Positions 60,505 through 64,000 of a stretch of DNA of 64,000 bases are shown here, piece after piece. Positions within the stretch are counted from its first letter, which is position 1. Each line of letters starts with the position of its first letter. The DNA is from Penelope pileata. Its lineage: Eukaryota; Chordata; Aves; Galliformes; Cracidae. The stretch lies in assembly GCA_013396635.1 (NCBI GenBank), contig WBMW01003151.1, positions 179,084-243,083 on the forward strand, in the 5' to 3' direction. The position numbers and the translations under genes were made by a program. Below the pieces are notes generated by a model that worked only from the letters and a program-made list of their open reading frames with translations, did not search any database and was not told where the DNA came from.

Positions 60505-63500
60505 AGCCTGTGGTCCAAGGGCATGGGGGGACGGGAGCCCTGACCAGAGGCTGAGGCTCAGACTGCTCCAGAATGTCTCTGGGCTGCCAGGAATTTGGGC
60601 ATGGGAGAAGGGACAAGGTCTGAGGTGCCATTCTAATTACTGTTGTACTAAATATTCGTTGCAACTCTTCCCTTTGAGCCTTTTGGCCTTGCATATGGTT
60701 CTGTCATCGTCTTTTATTACGGCATTTGTTCCTCTCCCACCCTATTTACTGTTCTTTTGCTCTGTAATCTGTGTGTTTTCTGTTTTCTGGGGTTGTTGTC
60801 TCTTTTTAGCCTTGTCCTCTGCTCTGTTTGTGCATATCTGTTATTTTCATCCGTCACCCCCACACGGTTTGGTTTTATTGCATTTCTCCCTCCCAGATAC
60901 GCACTAGTCCATTCCCTTTTTCACATGTGGCTCCTCTCCCCCTCACCTGCTCATTCAGTGATTTTTCCTTCCACACGTTTCTAGATGATGATGCCTCTCT
61001 GTGTGTTGGTTGATTCCCTCCCTGGCAGTCACCGAGTCCTGCGCTGCTCCATACACTACAGCTCTGGGGAAGAATCAGAAAAGTAACGCTCTGACCCTGG
61101 AGCTCAATGCTGCTCAGAGGTTTGGATCTGGATGGCCATCACTGGGTTAGTTCATCAACGTTCATGTCTCTCTTTGCACATAAGTACAGCCACGTATGTA
61201 TATCTGGGTATCTATACAGCGACAATAATACAGTTCTATACCCTGAATTGTATAGACTGTTTGTGGTTTTAATGAAGAGATTCACACACAGGAAATCACA
61301 AGGACTTAGCTGACTGAACGTTCAGGGTCCATGCATAGTTGAAGGATTTCTGCAGAAATATTGGTTGGAAAACAGAAGAAGTCCTCGGGGGAGGTTAACT
61401 TTGAGCACTGAGACATAAAGTGTAATGGAATAAATGGGAATGAAATGAAACATGGGACAAATGTGATTAGTGGAAGGAAAAAATGCAAATATCAGTATAG
61501 AAAATGAAAGTGCTTAAGGGTGACATTGGTATTGATACAAAGGAGAAAAAGGTTAGCCTATGAAAAAAAGTTACAGAGCTTTGGGAAAAAATAATGAGCC
61601 AAGAAGTCAATCCATTACCCTTTTTTTTTTTTTTTTTCCCCTAAGAATCGCAATAGGTTAATGGCCTTTTAAAAGATGACATGTAGAATTTAACTCTGTG
61701 AGTTAAGTTTTTGATTTGGAGAAACAAGGAAGGGAGATGTCAGTAGCAGAAACCAGACCTCTATGGAGGGAAGAATAGATCTTGTTAAGTAGTAAGTTGT
61801 TGATTCCAAGAGATATTAAAGCATCATAACTAAAATAGGATTTTGGAAACACAGTGAGATTTTGGAGGATATAAAGAGAAACAGAAGAGCTAGAGAATGG
61901 CAATAAGGTTGGCAGGATAAAAGCTACAAGGATGAACATGCTCTTTCCAAACATCAATGAATATTTCTTTCTTTTTTCAGACTGAAATATTTTAGAAATA
62001 GACCTACTGATTTTGAAGGTCTTATCCAATATAGCTGTAAGATCATGGCATGTTAAAAATGCCAAAAATATTAGCTAGAGGATCTCTGCTAGTTAGATAC
62101 TCAGGCAACAAAATCACTGATTGAGATTAAAGAGATTAGAGCCATTGGTTTTCTAGCCAGCTTTTAGCTAACTGTTAATAAACAAAAGAGGGGTAATTTA
62201 TTATATCATAAATGACTAAATATGTTAACAGTGCAGCACAAAGTTCTCTTTGTGTAGAGCCCTGTGGGAATGATGACATACATATATGCTAGGATTGCAG
62301 ATTTGCACATTTTTCTATGATCCACAACATGATTTATTTAATATGATTTATTTTATTGAAATATTTAAATCCAATTGGTACTGGATTTAAAATGCAAATA
62401 CCTATGTTTGAAATAATATGAAAAGATTAGTATGTTTAGATAAGTATTTCATAGTGAACTTTAAAGTATTTCTCCAGAGATGTAGAAAACAGAAATAAGA
62501 GATTGTGTTATATTCTTGATCCTTTACTCCATTAAGGTTTTATCACTTTTATGTTGACCTCATGTGACCTTAACAGTTGTGGTTAATTCTATAATACTTA
62601 GTTGGTAACTGGGTAAAGGATAGGCTTATATTAGAGAGGAGAACCAATAGCAAGATACATACAGAGCTAGGAAAATTTATCTTGTTTATCTGCAAAAAAA
62701 ACACTTGAAAGCATAGCATTGGTGTGGTCTAAGACTTATCCAATGTTATTTGTTGGCAGATTCCCAGTTTCCATTTAATCATTTTTAAAAGTTAATTTAA
62801 ACACAGTGATTGTAATATCAAAATGTTTTTGTAATTTTGAATCAAAACACAGATTTCAAATGGATCAATACCTGTCTTTTTGAGCTGTAGTTGGGACCTA
62901 TTGCTAGTATTCCTTCATGATTAAAAGTAATGCATCTTCATTCTTCCGTATTTTCCAACTGTTTCATATTTTTCTTTGTTTTATAAGGTTTCTGTAGGAT
63001 GATAAGGTCTCAAAATTAAGTGGCTCTAACAATAATGCATGCAGCACAAGTTAAGTGCTTCATTGCATTGCTTTTGTTGATCTTTCAGCAAAGGAGGAGG
63101 TAGATACAGAACAAAAGAGCTCAGTAAGTATAGCTCATAAGAGTGGTTCGGGACAGAAGGCTGTGAATAGCTGGTATGTTAGAATAGTTTATTGCAGAAG
63201 ACAGCTGAGGATCAATATACACCATTTACTTTTGATTAGAACAAAGAACAGGCGTTATTTGGTTGTTACCTGTGGCCCTCTTCTGTAGGCACAAATCTTC
63301 TGATCTTCCTTCCCTCCTCCAATAAAAATATGAAAGCCTGACATTTAGCTATTAAACTTTTCTCTTTATAGTTTTAGATACATTTTTCGTTCGTAGTATA
63401 GTCTCATCAACTTAGTGGCTTCAAGATTCATTATAAAGATTTTTTCATGCCTCTCATAAAAGTTGTGACATTTAGTAGGGACCTGAATACCATCAATGTC

Positions 63501-64000
63501 TAACATTGTAGGAAAACACATGATGTCCATGTATGTGCTCATTACTTGTCAGAAACAGAGGGACAATGGTATTTTAGGACAACACATTCTTCCACAAAAA
63601 TAATTGCATATGTACCAGGCTAGAGAGACAGCAACTGATACTGCTGCTCAGGTTGGTTTTGTTTTGTTTTATTTTTAGGCCCATGCTAAACAAATAAATA
63701 GCATAAATAGCAGCACATATATGCACAAGGCTTACAATTTTTAGGCCAAGAATCACATTAAGGGTTTTATATGTTGTCCTTGGTGATGTGGTAGAACTAA
63801 ATTCAATTCATCTCATATATGAGAGAGGCCTGTGGTAAAACATTACCTCTGTTGATTCCAACTCTAGAAGGAAATGGCTTTAACAGGACTTGCTGCTGCC
63901 TGCCCTACCCTCCATACTAGGAAAGAGGGACGCCTTACAGAGGCAATAAAACACAAACTGTATCATTCTTATGTGTATGCAAGTTCCTTTGACCAGGACA
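60505..64000. other. Region upstream of TEX9, no gene supported
   Basis: GC falls quickly after 60.6 kb and the rest is AT-rich with short chance frames and a T run at 61621-61637. One exon-like tract (63089-63123) is noted in findings. Synteny suggests the promoter region or first intron of RFX7. Confidence 0.4.

Noticed and set aside
1..64000. CRISPR arrays, operons, prophage or other prokaryotic systems
   Set aside because: The window is spliced vertebrate DNA; no repeat-spacer arrays, ribosome binding sites or operon structure are present.

Overview
This window is vertebrate nuclear DNA, almost certainly from a galliform bird (chicken or a close relative). The support is short introns, CR1 retroposon pieces carrying the avian 3' tail (19.4, 26.9-27.8, 36.0-36.4 and 41.9 kb), and two internally deleted mariner copies of the Galluhop/Mariner1_GG type (13.1 and 20.0 kb). 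The gene order ZNF280D > MNS1 > < TEX9 matches human 15q21.3, and from memory it corresponds to chicken chromosome 10. There is no prokaryotic content, and I found no novel molecular system.

Layout. 1-10.7 kb: the 3' end of ZNF280D on the + strand, with a clear last coding exon (9526-10159), a probable penultimate exon, and a 3'UTR with several AATAAA signals. 10.7-35.4 kb: a long intergenic stretch with two mariner copies, a 0.9 kb CR1 and low-complexity tracts, but no gene I can support. 33.8-34.8 kb holds an assembly fault: a 423 bp exact duplication flanking a 152 bp island that belongs inside MNS1 exon 2. 35.4-41.76 kb: MNS1, nine exons on the + strand, starting in a CpG island with a near-perfect RFX X-box; the middle of exon 2 is replaced by a single N. 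42.6-60.3 kb: TEX9 on the - strand, eleven exons, complete (401 aa, or 423 aa from an upstream ATG), starting in a second CpG island. 60.3-64 kb: nothing I can assign. Human synteny predicts RFX7 to the right, reading away from TEX9, but I see no exon of it.

How the genes relate. MNS1 is a coiled-coil protein of motile cilia and sperm flagella. TEX9 is a testis-expressed coiled-coil protein. They sit tail to tail, with polyadenylation signals about 0.9 kb apart. The X-box at the MNS1 start fits control by RFX factors as part of the ciliary programme. TEX9 has a YY1-type motif over an upstream ATG and only a half X-box. ZNF280D is a C2H2 zinc-finger protein whose fingers lie outside the window.

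The most useful observations are the misplaced MNS1 exon 2 fragment, the X-box that contains an out-of-frame ATG, and the MNS1 first coding exon that supplies only the start codon. Exon edges were read by eye from splice signals, phase continuity and remembered human homologues; no alignment was run.
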